A DNA stretch of 64,000 nucleotides from Onchocerca volvulus. Lineage: Eukaryota > Nematoda > Chromadorea > Rhabditida > Onchocercidae. The position numbers were made by a program, and so were the translations under genes. The notes under the pieces are model-generated. The model was not told where the DNA came from. It did not search any database and worked only from the letters and a program-made list of their open reading frames with translations. This document shows, piece by piece, positions 60,401-64,000 of the stretch. Position 1 is the stretch's first letter, and the number at the start of each line of letters is the position of its first letter. The stretch is from positions 24,369 through 88,368 of the forward strand of contig HG738149.1 of assembly GCA_000499405.2 (NCBI GenBank), in the 5' to 3' direction.

Positions 60401-60523
60401 CTGAATTGCTTTGAAATATCTCGATATTTTCTAATATTTGTCATTTTGATGAAAACTTACTGAAAGATAAGTAGTAATAACAGTCTCTCCCGAAATTGTT
60501 TCCTGCTTAACGTCGTTCGCCAT
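54444..60523 (-). CDS. RRN3: RRN3/TIF-IA orthologue, RNA polymerase I initiation factor
   Basis: Model: complement(join(54444..54457, 54777..54896, 55072..55262, 55497..55598, 55862..55970, 56352..56530, 56737..56876, 56983..57122, 57424..57556, 57984..58058, 58174..58342, 59034..59160, 59326..59491, 59791..59949, 60461..60523)), 628 aa, phases consistent; human RRN3 is about 650 aa. RRN3 bridges RNA polymerase I to the promoter-bound factor complex at rDNA in the nucleolus and folds as HEAT repeats. Diagnostic parts, by comparison with the vertebrate protein, are QGAACYIGSMLSRASYIDL (about 372-390), the WCTTYVN and FYAVFQAF stretch before 450, and FPFDSCSL (about 511-518). The acidic loop near 280 is shorter than in vertebrates. 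The start ATG begins an open 21-codon exon. The last 4-codon exon is the least certain; translation could instead run on past the GTATGT donor at 54776 to a nearby TGA. Confidence 0.9.
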
Positions 60524-60564
60524 TTCAGCATGACAATCGTTCGAAACAGAGCGATAAAAAGTGC

Positions 60565-60575
60565 TATCTGAGGAA
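60565..60575 (-). promoter_or_regulatory. Candidate splice acceptor upstream of the RRN3 start
   Basis: On the minus strand TCTCTTTCCTCAG ends at 60568, 45 bases before the ATG at 60523. This is a typical nematode acceptor and could be a spliced-leader or 5' UTR intron site. Confidence 0.35.
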
Positions 60576-60799
60576 AGAGATACTGTAAACCGAAAAATAT
60601 TAAAGTGAAATTTGAACAAACAAAAGTAACTTTTATATGTTTCATCTAATTCTCTCACTCACTCACCCTCCTTTGCTCATCTGTCTTACCCCATGGACTA
60701 TGTCACGCTGTGCTACGTTTCTCTGTTGACCATTATGCAAAATGACCGTTGCTTGCTATCAAATTGACATGAATTGTATTTAAGCGTAGCCGGATCCAG

Positions 60800-60980
60800 C
60801 TAGTCTATAGAAATAAAAATTTCAGTGTTTATTTGTTCAAAATCTTAAATCTCCGAAAGTTCTTTAACATCCATTTATTCGAGTAGCAGCATTATATCAA
60901 AATTTCAAATCAGTCTGTAAAGAACTTGTAATGTTGAAATGAACAATGAACATTTACATTTTTATTTATACAAATCATAT
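60800..60980. repeat. Dispersed repeat, copy 2
   Basis: A diverged copy, in the same orientation, of the sequence at about 6390-6600 (shared TTGTTCAAAATCTTAAAT and GAACATTTACATTTTTATTTAT ends). It lies about 280 bases upstream of the RRN3 start codon. The 5' boundary is near AGAAATAAAAAT. Confidence 0.6.
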
Positions 60981-62562
60981 CCAATTTTTTTGAGAGTATA
61001 AGTAAGATTGCTCAAAATTTATTTTCATCAAAAATTAATGACGTAATGAATGAATGGAATGAAATAGGAGTACAAAATGAATGAAGTTTTTTTTTTTTTT
61101 TTTTTTTTTTTAAGTGACTATCAATGATTTCTTTATTTGATCTTGCAAAATAATTATTTCACTGATTTTTACACTGAGGAAATGAAATTACTAGAAAATT
61201 TTGCAACGAAAATAGTTTACAATTCTTATCATGAAATATTTCAATTCATTGTCACTATGTTAGGCTGTTTAATGTAGTGTAAATAATGAAACTAATTTAT
61301 TCTATCATTTCTTCTTTGTTTTTCTTTCAGATTTTTTTTTATGAAAAAATAGAACGAATGACATTGCTGGAAGTACTAATTATCTCATAGTAGCTGGCTC
61401 TCGGCTTAAGAGAAGTGCTAATTATCTTGTAATCTGGTACCTTTTAACATAATAAATATTTTCCTTTTGGCATATTAAAAGAGCATTTCTCGTCCTCCCC
61501 AAAAGTTTAGTTTGTACAATTCAAGAAATGATAAAGAAGGCTGGTAGAGTTATTAAATTAGAACCTTCTTGGTCTTTCATAAGAATCCCGAAGAAAGAAA
61601 GAGAAAAATTGCATAAAGATATTATTAAAAACGATAAAAGCTGCTGAGCCTATTATATCCATCATAGATCACATTCTATATAACGTAATTTAACTTGGAA
61701 CTTTTATCATACAAAAAAAAAAAAAAAAGATCGAAGATTAACGAAAAAATATATGCTATAAACACATTATACAAACTCGATTATATAATCATAAAAATTC
61801 TAAGGTTTATAAAAATTGATTTGTTTTTATCAGTTGAAATAAATGAACAATTCATTTTTCAAGAGACATTTTTTTGTTGATACATCGCAGAGAAATAGTT
61901 CTCTTCATCATTCAGGCAAAAGATTTTCGTAATTTTAATTACACTGTTCGTAAAAAGTTTGATTCTGTTTGATAATTTTATTGAATGCTAAATGTGCCTT
62001 CGAAGGTCACGAACTGAATTTTTTTTTTGTTACTTCTTAAAACCTAATTAATGACTTATATTTTTTCTATATAAATGAATGTAACTATTGACTGTTCGAT
62101 TGATGATATGAAAAAGACAGTTTAATTCCGGTAATTCGATTAAAACTGGTTCAAGAGGACCATTCTCGATCAGAAATGAAAAATATCAAACTTTTTCCTT
62201 TGTTCTTGAATTATTTTAAAAAAATAAAAAGTGGAATTCAGACCACAAACCAAATTGATCTTCTCGATGCCTCCAGAATGAAATATTATTTGAAAAAGTG
62301 TAATGTAGAATGAAATAAAAAGAAAAATATTTATGAGAGTTTACACAGGATGGCAAGATGAAAATCAGACGACAAATGAAATATTCCTTCTGTTTGCTGC
62401 TTCATCTGGAACACAATTACAAAAAAAAAAGTGAAAGATTTCATTCATTAGTCTGTCAACAACTTGATTATCACTTTTTTCTCATGCATCCAAATTAAGA
62501 CATTAATTAGCTTCTAGAAAAATAATTAAAATGTTAATCAAACTGAAATTGCTTAGCGCCAA

Positions 62563-62625
62563 CATGAGAGCGATCTCTGAATTTCAGTTACTGCGAACAT
62601 GAGAGCGATTTCTGATGTTTACACA
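62563..62625. repeat. Direct repeat around AACATGAGAGCGAT
   Basis: AACATGAGAGCGAT followed by CTCTGA or TTCTGA occurs twice about 36 bases apart. It is non-coding and recently duplicated to judge by near identity. Confidence 0.7.
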
Positions 62626-64000
62626 CGTACATGATAACATGTCTAGTCTTACGATTTATGCGACAAATTGATTATTGTCAAAACAATCAGAAAGCAGGAT
62701 TATTGTAAACATAGTTTTATATATCGCAAAAAACATAGTTGAACGCAGAGTTTAATAATTCAAATCAGCACTGACAAAGATAAGTAAAACAAAGGTATGA
62801 GAAAGCAATGAAACTAAAGAAAAAATAAAAAAATTGATCAAAACTGATCACATAGCTCAAATAATAACATTTCTTCCATTTTTCTTTGAAAAAACCTACC
62901 AAATAACTTACTAAGTTTTTTTTCTTCTTTTTTTTTTTCATTGAAAAAACTTCTTATTTGTGATAAATATGGAGTGAGATTTGAAATTAAGAACAAACTA
63001 ATGAAATTTAAAAGATGTGATACTATCATTAGCATTAATTGCGAACAAGACAAAAATAGAAAGGATTAATATAATTTACAACATTTTATTTAACAAATCC
63101 CTAAAAGATAGAAATAAATTTTGTTTAAGAAAAAACTTTAATTGAAAAAATTTAATTTATCCTTATTTGTTGAACAGTCTTGCAGCTTACTATATTGGGA
63201 ATTACCGTAATCCCCAGTGCGATACATTTGCGAATATGTTCCTTCTTCTAAAAGATGCAATTGCTTTAAAGTTAAAGTAATTCGGAATTCAATGGTCAAA
63301 TAATTGTCAAATAATTGAATTTCGAATTATGTATACTGTTCATCTAAATATCTAAAATACTTCACAATTTTTCTGGCAATTTCTGTCGCGAAAATCGCGA
63401 AAACTAAATAAAAATCAAAGCCTTTTCCATATGTTTATTTTGAAAAACTATAAATATAAGATAATTAGAAAATTGTAATTAGTTATAAAATTATATTTGT
63501 AAGAATTTTCTAGAAAATGTGATTCATTTTAATTTTTAACACTTTCCCATGACGAAAGTGTAATCTGTTATCTAATTTGTAATCAGTTAACATGTTAAAA
63601 GTTAACTCCATTATCTAACTTATAATCATTTAACATGTCGAATCATGCTTATCGGAATGCTGTAAGAAAAAAATGTATTATATTTTCTAACAGCTTAAAA
63701 AAATTGTAATCCATCCTTTATCATTTAACATATCTATGTACTAAAGGAATTTTCTCATGAAATAATTTTGTAATAGCTCTAAAAAATTGTAATTCTGTTT
63801 AATCACTCCCACTTCTTATCATCATATAAGCTAGCTATATTGCTCACAAATTCAGTCTTCAGTCTTCAGTCTTCACACTTCTTCAAGCTTCGACAGTTCC
63901 TACGACTCGACAACGCGTTTTCATTCTTTTTATTTTTATTTTTACTTATTATTATTCTCGCCTTTGTAATTAATAAAAATAAAAAGAAAAAGAAAAAGAA

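Larger units (their letters stand above)
60524..64000. other. Non-coding right end
   Basis: The region just upstream of RRN3 (60650-60780) is less AT-rich and pyrimidine-rich (CTCACTCACTCACC on the plus strand) and probably holds its promoter. The rest shows no supported exon. Contents include a dispersed repeat, a T-run (61087-61112), a duplicated CATGAGAGCGAT unit (62563-62625), a loose repeat around TAACATGT (63560-63740) and CAGTCTT triplets at about 63850-63880. Confidence 0.5.

Noticed and set aside
1..64000. CRISPR array, prophage, insertion sequence or endosymbiont insert
   Set aside because: No regularly spaced identical repeats with unique spacers, no long intronless frames, no transposase or bacterial ribosome-binding pattern. 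All recognisable genes are spliced animal genes.

Overview
The window is nuclear DNA of a nematode, most likely a filarial or other clade III parasite. It is very AT-rich (roughly 70% or more by eye) with many poly-A/poly-T runs. Genes are broken into short exons with TTTTCAG-type acceptors and introns mostly of 100-600 bases. The three genes I can name are most like animal or Caenorhabditis proteins. I see no bacterial operon, Wolbachia insert, CRISPR array, rRNA or tRNA. All exon models were assembled by hand from phase-compatible splice sites.

Layout. 1-11.7 kb: mostly non-coding, with a possible fragment of a membrane-anchored protein at 8.2-9.0 kb. 11.7-15.6 kb: a possible two-exon small gene flanking a GC-richer block at 13.1-13.6 kb. 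18.7-25.6 kb (+): a fozi-1 orthologue, encoding two C2H2 zinc fingers, an AT-hook-like motif and a divergent FH2 (formin) domain, 818 aa. 28.6-29.9 kb (+): a three-exon gene that duplicates only the zinc-finger half of fozi-1, 198 aa. 29.9-38.5 kb: gene-poor AT-rich DNA with short tandem repeats. 38.5-50.0 kb (+): a tbc-8/SGSM orthologue, encoding a RUN domain and a TBC Rab-GAP domain, about 949 aa in 20 exons. 50.0-54.4 kb: a convergent intergenic region holding a 90-bp inverted repeat and a 39-bp minisatellite. 54.4-60.5 kb (-): an RRN3/TIF-IA orthologue (RNA polymerase I initiation factor), about 628 aa in 15 exons. 60.5-64 kb: no gene recognised.

The genes do not form a pathway: a neuronal/mesodermal fate regulator and its truncated copy, a vesicle-traffic Rab-GAP, and an rRNA transcription factor. 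The most interesting observations are the zinc-finger-only fozi-1 paralogue with conserved intron positions; two unexplained extra exons inside the fozi-1 FH2 region, one exactly the length of its neighbour; tandem repeats in tbc-8 built from exon ends together with their 5' splice sites; and a dense TGCATG (Rbfox-type) cluster in the largest tbc-8 intron.
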